In this document: positions 40,520 to 52,149 of the stretch, piece after piece
How positions within the stretch are numbered: the first letter of the stretch is position 1
How the letters are laid out: each line of letters starts with the position of its first letter
Assembly: GCF_029227915.1 (NCBI RefSeq)
Contig: NC_079881.1
Location: forward strand, 20,065,501 to 20,129,500
Length of the DNA: 64,000 bases
Direction of reading: 5' to 3'
Source of the DNA: Hydractinia symbiolongicarpus
Taxonomy: Eukaryota > Cnidaria > Hydrozoa > Anthoathecata > Hydractiniidae
Translations under genes and position numbers: made by a program
Notes under the pieces: generated by a model
What the model was told of the DNA's origin: nothing
The model's input: the letters and a program-made list of their open reading frames with translations, nothing else
Databases searched by the model: none

Positions 40520-43500
40520 ATGCCTGGAAAAACGGGTAAGGGGGGGGGGGGGGCAGTATATTCTAAGCGGCGTAGAATATTCTGCCCCCTTAGAATATTC
40601 TGCCCCCCCTGTAAATTACATGAAGATGAAACTTCCACATATCTACTAATGGCTCAAATTGTTCCTCAAGTGGAGTACGTTCAATCCATACACAAAAGAA
40701 ATTGTTTGTGCAATATGCCTGGAAAAACGGCTAGGTGGGGCAGTTTATTCTAAGCGGCGTAGAATATTCTGCCCCCTTAGAATATTCTGCCCCCCCTGTA
40801 AATTACATGAAGATGAAACTTTCACATATCCACTAATGGCTCAAAATGTTCCTCTAGTGGAGTACGTTCAATCCATACACAAAAGAAATTGTTTGTGCAA
40901 TATGCCTGGAAAAACGGCTAGGGGGGCAGTATATTCTAAGCGGGGTAGAATATTCTGCCCCCTTAGAATATTCTGCCCCCCCGTGCAAATTACATGAAGA
41001 TGAAACTTTCACATATGCACTAATGGCTCAAAATGTTCCTCTAGTGGAGTACGTTCAATCCATACACAAAAGAAATTGTTTATGCAATATGGCTGGAAAA
41101 ACGGCTAGGGGGGGCAGTATATTCTAAGCGGCGTAGAATATTCTGCCCCTTAGAATGTTCTGCCCCCCCTGTAAATTACATGAAGATGAAACTTTCACAT
41201 ATCCACTAATGGCTCAAAATGTTCCTCTAGTGGAGTACGTTCAATCCATACACAAAAGAAATTGTTTGTGCAATATACCTGGAAAAACGGCTAGGCGGGG
41301 CAGTATATTCTGAGCGGCGTAGAATATTCTGCCCCCTTAGAATATTGCGCCCCCCTGTAAATTACATTAAGATGAAACTTTCACATATGCACTAATGGCT
41401 TAAAATGTTCCTCTAGTGGAGTACGTTCAATCCATACACAAGAGAAATTGTTAGTGCAATATGGCTGGAAAAACGGGTAGGGGGGGGGGCAGTATATTCT
41501 AAGCGGCGTAGAATATTCTGCCCCCCTTAGAATATTCTGCCCCCCCCCCCCCCCTGTAAATTACATGAAAATGAAACTTCCACATATCTACTAATGGCTC
41601 AAAATGTTCCTCAAGTGGAGTACGTTCAATCCATACACAAAAGAAATTGTTTGTGCAATATGCCTGGAAAAACGGCTAGGTGGGGCAGTTTATTCTAAGC
41701 GGCGTAGAATATTCTGCCCCCTTAGAATATTCTGCCCCCCCTGTAAATTACATGAAGATGAAACTTTCACATATCCACTAATGGCTCAAAATGTTCCTCT
41801 AGTGGAGTACGTTCAATCCATACACAAAAGAAATTGTTTGTGCAATATGCCTGGAAAAACGGCTAGGGGGGCAGTATATTCTAAGCGGGGTAGAATATTC
41901 TGCCCCCTTAGAATATTCTGCCCCCCCCGTGCAAATTACATGAAGATGAAACTTTCACATATGCACTAATGGCTCAAAATGTTCCTCTAGTGGAGTACTT
42001 TCAATCCATACACAAAAGAATTTGTTTGTGCAATATGGCTGGAAAAACGGCTAGGGGGGGCAGTATATTCTAAGCGGCGTAGAATATTCTGCCCCTTAGA
42101 ATGTTCTGCCCCCCCCTGTAAATTACATGAAGATGAAACTTTCACATATCCACTAATGGCTCAAAATGTTCCTCTAGTGGAGTACGTTCAATCCATACAC
42201 AAAAGAAATTGTTTGTGCAATATACCTGGAAAAACGGCTAGGCGGGGCAGTATATTCTAAGCGGCGTAGAATATTCTGCCCCCTTAGAATATTGCGCCCC
42301 CCTGTAAATTACATGAAGATGAAACTTTCACATATGCACTAATGGCTCAAAATGTTCCTCTAGTGGAGTACGTTCAATCCATACACAAGAGAAATTGTTA
42401 GTGCAATATGCCTGGAAAAACGGGTAAGGGGGGGGGGGGCAGTATATTCTAAGCGGCGTAGAATATTCTGCCCCCTTAGAATATTCTGCCCCCCCTGTAA
42501 ATTACATGAAGATGAAACTTCCACATATCTACTAATGGCTCAAATTGTTCCTCAAGTGGAGTACGTTCAATCCATACACAAAAGAAATTGTTTGTGCAAT
42601 ATGCCTGGAAAAACGGCTAGGTGGGGCAGTTTATTCTAAGCGGCGTAGAATATTCTGCCCCCTTAGAATATTCTGCCCCCCCTGTAAATTACATGAAGAT
42701 GAAACTTTCACATATCCACTAATGGCTCAAAATGTTCCTCTAGTGGAGTACGTTCAATCCATACACAAAAGAAATTGTTTGTGCAATATGCCTGGAAAAA
42801 CGGCTAGGGGGGCAGTATATTCTAAGCGGGGTAGAATATTCTGCCCCCTTAGAATATTCTGCCCCCCCGTGCAAATTACATGAAGATGAAACTTTCACAT
42901 ATGCACTAATGGCTCAAAATGTTCCTCTAGTGGAGTACGTTCAATCCATACACAAAAGAAATTGTTTATGCAATATGGCTGGAAAAACGGCTAGGGGGGG
43001 CAGTATATTCTAAGCGGCGTAGAATATTCTGCCCCTTAGAATGTTCTGCCCCCCCTGTAAATTACATGAAGATGAAACTTTCACATATCCACTAATGGCT
43101 CAAAATGTTCCTCTAGTGGAGTACGTTCAATCCATACACAAAAGAAATTGTTTGTGCAATATACCTGGAAAAACGGCTAGGCGGGGCAGTATATTCTGAG
43201 CGGCGTAGAATATTCTGCCCCCTTAGAATATTGCGCCCCCCTGTAAATTACATTAAGATGAAACTTTCACATATGCACTAATGGCTTAAAATGTTCCTCT
43301 AGTGGAGTACGTTCAATCCATACACAAGAGAAATTGTTAGTGCAATATGGCTGGAAAAACGGGTAGGGGGGGGGGGGCAGTATATTCTAAGCGGCGTAGA
43401 ATATTCTGCCCCCCTTAGAATATTCTGCCCCCCCCCCCCTGTAAATTACATGAAAATGAAACTTCCACATATCTACTAATGGCTCAAAATGTTCCTCAAG

Positions 43501-44427
43501 TGGAGTACGTTCAATCCATACACAAAAGAAATTGTTTGTGCAATATGCCTGGAAAAACGGCTAGGTGGGGCAGTTTATTCTAAGCGGCGTAGAATATTCT
43601 GCCCCCTTAGAATATTCTGCCCCCCCTGTAAATTACATGAAGATGAAACTTTCACATATCCACTAATGGCTCAAAATGTTCCTCTAGTGGAGTACGTTCA
43701 ATCCATACACAAAAGAAATTGTTTGTGCAATATGCCTGGAAAAACGGCTAGGGGGGCAGTATATTCTAAGCGGGGTAGAATATTCTGCCCCCTTAGAATA
43801 TTCTGCCCCCCCGTGCAAATTACATGAAGATGAAACTTTCACATATGCACTAATGGCTCAAAATGTTCCTCTAGTGGAGTACTTTCAATCCATACACAAA
43901 AGAATTTGTTTGTGCAATATGGCTGGAAAAACGGCTAGGGGGGGCAGTATATTCTAAGCGGCGTAGAATATTCTGCCCCTTAGAATGTTCTGCCCCCCCC
44001 TGTAAATTACATGAAGATGAAACTTTCACATATCCACTAATGGCTCAAAATGTTCCTCTAGTGGAGTACGTTCAATCCATACACAAAAGAAATTGTTTGT
44101 GCAATATACCTGGAAAAACGGCTAGGCGGGGCAGTATATTCTAAGCGGCGTAGAATATTCTGCCCCCTTAGAATATTGCGCCCCCCTGTAAATTACATGA
44201 AGATGAAACTTTCACATATGCACTAATGGCTCAAAATGTTCCTCTAGTGGAGTACGTTCAATCCATACACAAGAGAAATTGTTAGTGCAATATGCCTGGA
44301 AAAACGGGTAAGGGGGGGGGGCAGTATATTCTAAGCGGCGTAGAATATTCTGCCCCCTTAGAATATTCTGCCCCCCCTGTAAATTACATGAAGATGAAAC
44401 TTCCACATATCTACTAATGGCTCAAAT
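40520..44427 (+). repeat. 10-monomer higher-order repeat (~1,886 bp), two units plus start of a third
   Basis: Starts of equivalent monomers at 40659, 42545 and 44427 (the CAAATTGTTCC variant) and 41604 and 43489 (the CAAAATGTTCC variant) alternate, so the true period is ten monomers although a 5-monomer spacing of about 943 bp also appears. A private substitution, CTGAGCGGCG in place of CTAAGCGGCG, is present at 41311 and 43197, exactly 1,886 bp apart. This is the most regular repeat near the array edge. Confidence 0.87.
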
Positions 44428-45128
44428 TGTTCCTCAAGTGGAGTACGTTCAATCCATACACAAAAGAAATTGTTTGTGCAATATGCCTGGAAAAACGGCT
44501 AGGTGGGGCAGTTTATTCTAAGCGGCGTAGAATATTCTGCCCCCTTAGAATATTCTGCCCCCCCCCGTGCAAATTACATGAAGATGAAACTTTCACATAT
44601 GCACTAATGGCTCAAAATGTTCCTCTAGTAGAGTACGTTCAATCCATACACAAAAGAAATTGTTTATGCAATATGGCTGGAAAAACGGCTAGGGGGGGCA
44701 GTATATTCTAAGCGGCGTAGAATATTCTGCCCCCTTAGAATATTCTGCCCCCCTGTAAATTACATGAAGATGAAACTTTCACATATCCACTAATGGCTCA
44801 AAATGTTCCTCTAGTGGAGTACTTTCAATCCATACACAAAAGAATCTGTTTGTGCAATATGGCTGGAAAAACGGCTAGGGGGGGCAGTATATTCTAAGCG
44901 GCGTAGAATATTCTGCCCCCTTAAAATATTCTGCCCCCCCTGTAAATTACATGAAGATGAAACTTTCACATATGCACTAATGGCTCAAAATGTTCCTCTA
45001 GTGGAGTACTTTCAATCCATACACAAAAGAAATTGTTTGTGCAATATGGCTGGAAAAACGGCTAGGGGGGGGGCACTATATTCTAAGCGGCGTAGAATAT
45101 TCTGCCCCCTTAGAATATTCTGCCCCCC

Positions 45129-46198
45129 CCTTGTAAATTACATGAAGATGAAACTTTCACATATCCCCTCATGGCTCAAAATGTTCCTCTAGTGGAGTAC
45201 GTTCAATTCATACACAAAAGAAATTGTTTGTGCAATATGCCTGGAAAACCGGCTCAGGGGGGCAGTATATTCTAAGCGGCGTAGAATATTCTGCCCCCTT
45301 AGAGTATTCTGCACTCCCCTGTAAATTACATGAAGATGAAAGTTTCACATATCCACCAATGGCTTTAAATCTTCCTCTAGTACAGTACGTTTAATCCATA
45401 CGCAAAAGACATTGTTTGCGCAATATGCCTGGAAAAACAGCCAGGGGGCAATACATTCTATACGGCGTAGAATATTCTGCCCCCCCCCCCCCCCCTGTAT
45501 ATTACATGAAATGAAACTTTCACATATCCACTAATGGCTCAATATATTCCTCTAGTAGAGTACGTTAAATCCATACACAAGAAAAATTGTTTGTGCAATA
45601 TGCTTAGAAAAACGACCAAAGGGGAAGTATATTCTGCGCGGGGAAGTATATTCTGCGCGGGGTAGAATATTCTGCCCCCGCCCCCTGTAAATTACATGAA
45701 GATGAAACTTTCCAATATCCACTGATGGCCCAAAATATTCCTCTAGTAGAGTACGTTCAATCCATACAGAAAAGAAATTGGTTGCGCAATATGCCTAGAA
45801 AACTGCCAGGGGGGGTCAGTATATTCTGCGCGGCGTAGAATATTCTGCCCCACACCCCCCCCCCCTGTAAATTACATGAAATGAAACTTTCACATATCCA
45901 CCAATGGCTCAAAATGTTCCTCTACTAGAGTACGTTTAATCCATACACAAAAGAAATTATTTGTGCAATGTTCCTGGGAAAATAGCCAGGAGGGCTAGGT
46001 ATTAAAAGTGGCGTAGAATATTCTGCCCCCTTAGGAGATTCTGCCCTCTCTGGGAATTACGGGAAGATAAAATATTCAGACATTCATTGATGACTTAAAA
46101 TGTTAATCTGTTAAAAAAAGGTTAATCCATACACAGAAGGAATAATCTATCAAACGCGCCTGCAAAACCAGCCAGCACATTAGAATATTCTGCCCCCC
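45129..46198 (+). repeat. Degenerate satellite monomers at array edge
   Basis: The last monomers begin near 45,133, 45,319, 45,495, 45,686, 45,866 and 46,050 and diverge progressively. They lose bases (ATGAAATGAAAC), carry scattered substitutions and end in a strongly decayed unit (GGGAATTACGGGAAGATAAAA). A short direct duplication of an AAGTATATTCTGCGCGGGG segment lies at about 45,626-45,664. The final recognisable piece is TTAGAATATTCTGCCCCCC at 46,181-46,198. The pattern is the usual one for satellite edges, which escape homogenisation. Confidence 0.9.
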
Positions 46199-47190
46199 TT
46201 ATAGGTGTTTTTCAAATGAAAAAACAGAAAAAACAGTGGCGTTAAATTATAATTGGAAATTTCTTTTCCTTGTATATGTACATTGTTATTTTCATATTCG
46301 TAACCATAAAAACATTACCCAGTTTTAATTTCAGAAGCGGTGTTTTTGGAGGGTCGGCCAATTCTCCAAAAATTTGAATTCTTTGCTTTTCTTCAAATTC
46401 TGTTGTCTTTTTAACGAATTTGTCTGTTTTCCTCTTTTCTGTTGTTTTCTTTCTATTTATACAAAGAATAATTCAATAAGGGTGTTTTCTTATGCTGATG
46501 CTCTGTAGCATAAGGTATGTTAAACAAGGCATGCAAAAGTTGTAAAGAAACTAAAATACACTTTCCTCTACACTTAATTTATTTCAAAAGAAATCAGTCA
46601 AAAAAACCCTTAAGCTTAGAAAGGCTAAACTTCTCAGAATATCAAACCTTAAGAAATACATTTACAGCAAAAAAATTACATAAAAACATAGCTATTGAAG
46701 GTCCTTCATGACAAACTATAACTATAACTACATATCGTGCAAAAATGTCATTAATTAACCTTATGACTGGGGTATTTCGAACATACATGACATACACATA
46801 ATAGACAGAAGTCAGGGGTAGCACAGACAAAGAGTATAGCACAGAAGAAAAAAATAAATGAGAAGAATAAAAATACGACTGCTGAGGTTAAAGAAATTGG
46901 TTTGTTGGGGTAAGTTAAAAATATGAAACTCATAATATTCATCATGTTTTCTTGTATTACACAATCACAATATGTTCATTTCCTAGATTCCATGGTAATC
47001 TTTTCATTGAAAACCTGATGGAATCAGTAAAAATACGTCAAAAGGCTGGAAAAGTCAATAAACAAATCCGTAATGTGGGCTCATGAGTAGAAGGTTGGAA
47101 CATAAATGTTGACTAATTGTCAAAAATATGTATCAACTTCGTTACAATGTCCTTTTATAAATAGTTTGGAAATTTGCATTTTTTCTCTTG
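46199..47190. other. AT-rich intergenic DNA, no gene recognised
   Basis: Sequence right of the satellite edge. Only short open frames with no family resemblance and many poly-A/poly-T tracts are visible. No splice-consistent coding, RNA gene or clear transposon end was recognised. Confidence 0.6.
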
Positions 47191-48343
47191 TATATATGGA
47201 CAAGTTCATAAATATCAGACCATATTTTGATGATTTTTGGACATTGGTATAAGTTGTTTTAAGTTTATTAGAAAATGTTTATAAAGAATAAGTTAAAAAA
47301 CCAATTTGATTTTAGACTTAGCATTATAGCCAGAAGTTCCTGAATATGAAATCCCTGTTTCATAACAGCAAATATTAACATAGTTATTAACGTTTGTTTC
47401 AGGAACAATAAATTGATAAAAAATTAAAAAGTGCAGAATTTTGAAATTGATAAAAAATGCTCTAAACTCCTTTTTTGACAAGTTATGTATTTTGCTTTGA
47501 ATATGATGTTTTTAGGAACTTTCTGAGCAATTTTGCATATTTTTTTATTTCCAGGACACAAAAATGATAAAAATATAACACTCTAAAGCTACGAAATTGT
47601 TAGGTTTTATCAGCTTGTGACCACAAAACAAAAAGAGACATAACTATTTTTTGTAATTATTTTATATGAAAATACAGTTAACTGGAACAGTACTGAATAT
47701 ATATCATATATAAAGCAAAAAAGTGATAATATCTTAACAAATCTGAATCAGGATATTCTTCTTTGTAAATATATACTCCATTTCTAGTTATTCTGTTATC
47801 AAATCCTGTCCAGAAGCATTTCAACATAGTAAACATAGTACGGTAAACACACATAGTAAGCATTGTCAACCATATGTGGCAGTAACCATTTATACACTCA
47901 ATACTCAATGAGTCTAACATAACAGTCTAAAACACTTAAAAAGGCAATAATAAAGTAGAGTTTGGCTATGTAAATTGTTAAGATTTTATCATTTTATTAC
48001 CCCTAAAATTGTTTTTAGGCATTATTAAATAAGACTTGATATGATTTTAATGTTCTTTACAAAATACAGGACATTTATCTAATTGAAAAATGAGTATCAT
48101 TGTGACATTTTCGTTTGTTAAAAATTTATCAGTAAATTGTTCAAATACTCTGATAAATTTGTGTCCTGATTTTTTTTTTAATAAACATACCAAAGAGTGC
48201 TTTAAAGAACAAGCGTACGCAGCATCCCTTAAAATTTTAGCAACCTAGGCGGATTTATAAACAAATTATGAGGAAATTTTGCTTTCTTGCTTTTTTGCAG
48301 TGTCCAAATCAGTGTCTGATATTTATGAACTTGTCCATATATA
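47191..48343. mobile_element. 1.15-kb DNA transposon with perfect 30-bp terminal inverted repeats, non-autonomous
   Basis: The 30 bases at 47191-47220 (containing ATGGACAAGTTCATAAATAT) are the exact reverse complement of 48314-48343. Further inside, CAGGACACAAA near 47,553 is matched in inverted orientation by TTTGTGTCCTG near 48,160, so the element is partly palindromic. There is no open frame of transposase size. The flanks are AT dinucleotide runs, so a target-site duplication cannot be read reliably; a TA target would be compatible. The superfamily is not assigned. Confidence 0.75.
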
Positions 48344-49591
48344 ATATATATACTGATGGTGAAAGTAAACTACCTAAAAAATATTATTACACATCTTTAT
48401 TTTATCTGGCAATGCGTTATAAAAGGGACAAGCAAACCCGTGGATTTTTCCACGGAACACCAACTAGTATATATATAATTGCTAATTGTGCTTCAACAAA
48501 GTAAAAAAGCATTAACTACCTGCAATTATATTCATCATAAAGTCTTGAATGCAAATAACATTTTAGCACATTCTTAAAGTTACGCGTTTCTTATAGACTT
48601 CTTTGAATGTTTAACGTCAAGTGGTATAAGTTTGTTAGCCTCAAAATTAATATTCTGCCTCAAATAGCTGCCTCAAATTGCACCGACTACAAAGTATATA
48701 CTCCAACATAAAAGGGTTTAAAATTTGCAATTAAATTTTGGCTGTAAAGTATTGTTTTTTGCTTTTAAAATAATTTTGCTGTCCCTTAAAATTGATTTAC
48801 ATTAATATTAATTATATGTATATAATGTAACCTGGCAAATTACAGGTCTTTAGGACGGTGGACGGAAGGTGATTAAAGACGCATAACCGAAATAAATATA
48901 ACCTTTAGTAAATAAGCCAGCACTTGTAGCATACGTGTAAGGCGTTTTTGCTAAGTTTTGGCGAACTTATACTACTTGTGTAAGATAAAGATGTACTCAC
49001 TGGAGAAAGGTCTTTTTTGGCCCATTTCTTTCTATAGAAACATTTGTGAGGCTTTAAAACTATTATCTAGTGTACATTGATACCTTCTCCTTGATTTCAT
49101 GTAAAGGTAACAATACCTTCATGCAAAGAAAGAGACTAAATGAGACCTATAGTTTCATCTAGCGCTTGCATCCTAGCATGCAATTGCTACAGCCCAAAAA
49201 GGCATAAAAATCTCATTTAAAAACATTTCTTACGGTAGTTCGTGACGATGATAGCTTTTCTGCAAAGTAATTTCTGGTCATGGCAATATTTAGACATCTC
49301 TGATAAAAAACAGACAACAAGGGTAGCTAGATCAGCTTGTGCAGCTAGCTGACCACAACCAAAACTTTTCCATTAACTGCCAGTCAACATTTTCGTTTCC
49401 TAAGAGAGTATGAATTTGGCTATTTTTAACTTTAAATACATCTTTGACTCCTTTTTTATACCAATTTGATTAATTCGTATTATAAAAAACCAAAGTCAGA
49501 GATTATTTTTGACATTCAACTAACCTTCCTTCGCTTCCTTGCCGAACTGCCTTGCCGGACAAATAGCTGCTACTAAAAGTAATTAGTCACA
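48344..49591. other. AT-rich intergenic DNA, no gene recognised
   Basis: About 1.25 kb with short unconvincing open frames only. Nothing was recognised as an exon, RNA gene or element terminus. Confidence 0.55.
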
Positions 49592-49638
49592 ACTACGGGG
49601 GGGGCAGAATAATCTAGGGGGGCAGAATATTCTACTAC
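49592..49638 (-). repeat. Solo fragment of the satellite hairpin/poly-G region, inverted
   Basis: 49597-49633 reads G8, CAGAATAATCT, A, G6, CAGAATATTCT. It corresponds to the reverse complement of the monomer's TAGAATATTCTG-C5-TTAGAATATTCTG-C(n) end. It lies 3.4 kb from the array and in opposite orientation. ACTAC occurs on both sides (49592-49596 and 49634-49638), resembling a 5-bp target-site duplication. Confidence 0.75.
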
Positions 49639-50063
49639 ACTAGCCATGTTGAAACCCTAGCAGTTTGACATGAACTATCGCACGCTTCAGTGCTGGCCAA
49701 AGCTATCAAAACTACACTTAGCCCTGGGTAATTTTAAAAAAAATGTGGTTTTGCCTTATGATTTTCAGATTTTTGCTGCTGATATCAGCATATTTTGGGC
49801 CTCGAGTGCCACACCTCCGTATATATAGGAGTTAATTATCTTTAACTTCAGAAGATAACCAGCTTCTTGTCTTCCTGGAAGTGTTTCTACTATACCGGAT
49901 CGATTTTTGATCTGACATGTAAACATATATAGGATCGGTGTGTGTTGCTCCCTCCAGAAATTGAAGTTCTAAGGTTAATTTCTGCGTTAATTTTTTCGTG
50001 GAAAAACTGCGGAACGGAAAACATTTCGCGTAACATTTATGGCGATCATTATTCAATTAAAAT
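49639..50063. other. Intergenic DNA between satellite fragment and transposase relic
   Basis: No recognised coding sequence. A 74-codon minus-strand open frame at 49832-50056 has no resemblance I can name. It is not the Myb/SANT second gene expected of an intact Harbinger element. Confidence 0.5.
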
Positions 50064-50893
50064 TTGGCGCGGACAAAAACTATAAACATAAACAAATATG
50101 GTTTAAAAAGAAGAACTCTGATGTACTTCTTCTTCATAGGAAAAGAGAAAAAGATAACGAACAAAAAACGTATGTGGGTTAGGAAACTATTTGCCGAACA
50201 TGAAACTCCTGCGATTAGTCGCTTCATAAAATTGAACGAAAGGAGAACACCGATTGGGCAAAGTGAAAGACTTTGTGTCACGTTGAAATATCTTGTAACT
50301 GAAAATGCACAATGTACAATAGCTGCTTCTTTTCGAATAAGTCCAACGGCTGTTGATAGAGTTATCAAAGAAACTTCGGAGGCTTTGTGGGATACACTAC
50401 TAGAGCATGAACTTCTTAAAATACACCAAACTGAAGAACACTGGCTTCAAATTTCTGAAGACTTTAAAAGCACATGGAATTTCCCTCGCTGTCTAGGGGC
50501 TATAGATGGAAAGCATGCTGTCGTGCAGGTTCCTTCTAGATCAGGCTCGCGTTTTTTTTAACTACAAAAGAACGCATTCCATCGTGTTGTTGGCTGTATG
50601 CAATGCTAGGTATTCGTTCACGCTTATAGATAGGTGAATAGGCAGGTGAATCAGGACGAAACAGTGACGGAGGAGTATTTTCGAGCAGTGAGCTAGGATT
50701 TGCAATCACAAATAATCATTTGAAGATACCGCATCCTGAACTGTTACAAGAAGCTGGTAAAGTATTACGCCATCTATTCTTGAGGCAAGTCTTTCCAGCT
50801 TTACCCAAGAGAATTCATGGATATCAAAAACAAAATTTTCAATATCGGCTTTCTCGTGCTCGATTAGTCAAAGCAAAGTTGCCTCTCAACTAA
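50064..50893 (+). pseudogene. PIF/Harbinger (HARBI1-type) transposase relic, truncated
   Basis: The 165-codon frame at 50064-50561 shows HARBI1-family hallmarks: ERLCVTLKYL, a helix-turn-helix-like FRISPTAVDRVI, WNFPRCLGAIDGKH with the first catalytic Asp (codon 50505-50507), then PSRSGS. An 8-T run (50552-50559) breaks the frame just where the family has a YYNYK-like motif. Reading continues out of frame as NYKRTHSIVLLAVCNARYSF, then NSDGGVF with the second catalytic Asp (50666-50668), and QYRLSRAR. The sequence departs from the family right after RLSRAR, before the catalytic Glu. The N-terminal part is also short: RMWVRKLFAEHE joins directly to TPAISRFI, a region normally separated by several tens of residues. 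In the family this enzyme is a DDE nuclease that cuts and pastes the element. This copy must be inactive. Confidence 0.88.
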
Positions 50894-50903
50894 GCGGGCA
50901 TGG

Positions 50904-51487
50904 TCTAAAGCGGACACCTCTATATAACGGACACTATTTCTTGGAATGGACTGATTTTAGGTCAAACTCTCACCAAAAAATCTCTGTAAGACGGACAGTT
51001 ATAAGGCAGACACTTTATAAAACGGACACTTCTTTTCGAATCAAATGACATTTTCCCTTGAAAAAGCTCTGTGTAAAGCGGACCCTCCTCCAAGAGCGGA
51101 CACATGAAAAAAAGCTATCATTGACGAGGAAAGTCAAGAATTCTGTCATCAGTTACGAAAATAGTGGAGGAACTCCAAATAAAAAAAAAGAAAGCAAACT
51201 TCAATCCGAGATTTCTTCGAGTAGATTATAAAATACAATTTGTTTTCGTTTGTATAAAAGTAGAGCATATGAATAATACAAGTCCACATACATCAAATTA
51301 TACGTCTCATTTCCTTGATTTGGAGGGAATAGAACAAAGAAAAAACGTATATAAACCAAAAAAGTCATGTTTTCGGTAAAATTTTCTCTAAAATGGATTT
51401 TTAGATACAATCTCTATAAAGCGGACACCTCTTTAAGACGGACACATTTTTTTGCACCAATGGTGTCCGCTTTAGAGAGAATCCACT
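50904..51487. mobile_element. Non-autonomous DNA transposon with GCGGACAC repeats, possibly pogo/Tigger-like
   Basis: TCTAAAGCGGACACC at 50904-50918 is matched by its exact reverse complement at 51462-51476. The right end continues to AGAATCCACTG (51477-51487), so read inward the terminus begins CAGTGG, as in many pogo/Tigger-type ends. Several subterminal variants of AAGCGGAC/AGACGGAC follow each other (for example near 50993, 51017, 51080, 51096, 51419 and 51437). The left CAGTGG end is missing or decayed, and no TA duplication is visible, so the superfamily is an inference. It abuts the point where the Harbinger relic is cut off. Confidence 0.6.
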
Positions 51488-52149
51488 GCATTTGTTTTCC
51501 TTGGAAAAAAATAAAATTTGACTTGAGTTCAACTATCATATTTATTCCGCATAAAAGAGATTTTCCAACATTCCAGCAGTAAATCTAAAACTGCGCATGC
51601 TCATGACGAAATATTTTCCGGTTTCGCGTTAAAATATCGGAGTGACCTTTACAACATAATAATTTGTTGGAGGGGGTGTAGACAATTCGGTTTAAAACGT
51701 GATATACGACACGTATCGAATAGGTTTGTATCCGCGAAATTAGCACATTTTTAATTTTCTCGTATTAAGAGTATTTTTGCATCAATGTGAACTTTCCTTT
51801 TGTATTGAATGCTTGTTAAGAAAAAAAAAGGGTTTTTCGAAATACCACCAATACTTTTTAAAAGACCTCCCTATGAAATTTGTGGAGTTGTGCAAAAGTC
51901 CTGTATCAGATAATATTTAATTCTATTATTCCCAATAAGCAAATAAAAGACGTAATAGCTCAAATTTTTACACAAACTATTTATCTCGGTTTTGGATCTG
52001 TCCTGGCCAAACAGATGCCTGTATGGAACCTCTTTTTATTGAAGGGATACTTTTTGGTACTATCCGATGAATTTTGCGCGGTTTTCTAATAAAGTGGAAA
52101 GTACAAATGCGCTAACCAATTTCCACGGGGTGACACTTCATTATCCACA
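51488..52149. other. Intergenic DNA, no gene recognised
   Basis: Short open frames only. The part from about 51,880 may be the decayed start of the following transposase relic, but no family motif could be read. Confidence 0.5.

Larger units (their letters stand above)
1..46198 (+). repeat. Satellite DNA array, ~188-bp monomer, ~245 tandem copies
   Basis: Head-to-tail tandem repeat with no interruption. Successive copies of the GTAAATTACATGAAGATG segment start near 3, 193, 379, 566, 753 and 944, so spacing is 186-191 bp. The monomer runs from this segment through TGGCTCAAAATGTTCC, GAGTACGTTCAATCC and TGGAAAAACGGCTAGG, then a poly-G run, a hairpin (arms TAGAATATTCTGCCCCC and its near-complement), a second TTAGAATATTCTG and a poly-C run. 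Length variation sits mostly in the poly-G run (up to 20 G at 3712-3731) and poly-C run (up to 20 C at 9449-9468). Open frames of up to 233 codons cross the monomers because some lack stops, but they begin at non-ATG codons or repeat-internal ATGs and shift wherever a homopolymer changes length, so no protein is inferred. The array extends left of the window. Its genomic role (centromeric, subtelomeric or interstitial) cannot be told from sequence. Confidence 0.97.

Noticed and set aside
1-46198. CRISPR-like repeat array
   Set aside because: The whole 188-bp unit repeats with no short repeat/unique spacer structure, and the context is eukaryotic.
48268-48504. 78-codon open frame near the right end of the 1.15-kb transposon
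   Set aside because: It crosses the transposon's terminal repeat into flanking DNA and has no recognisable motif.
50057-50368. 103-codon minus-strand open frame
   Set aside because: Antisense shadow of the Harbinger transposase relic.
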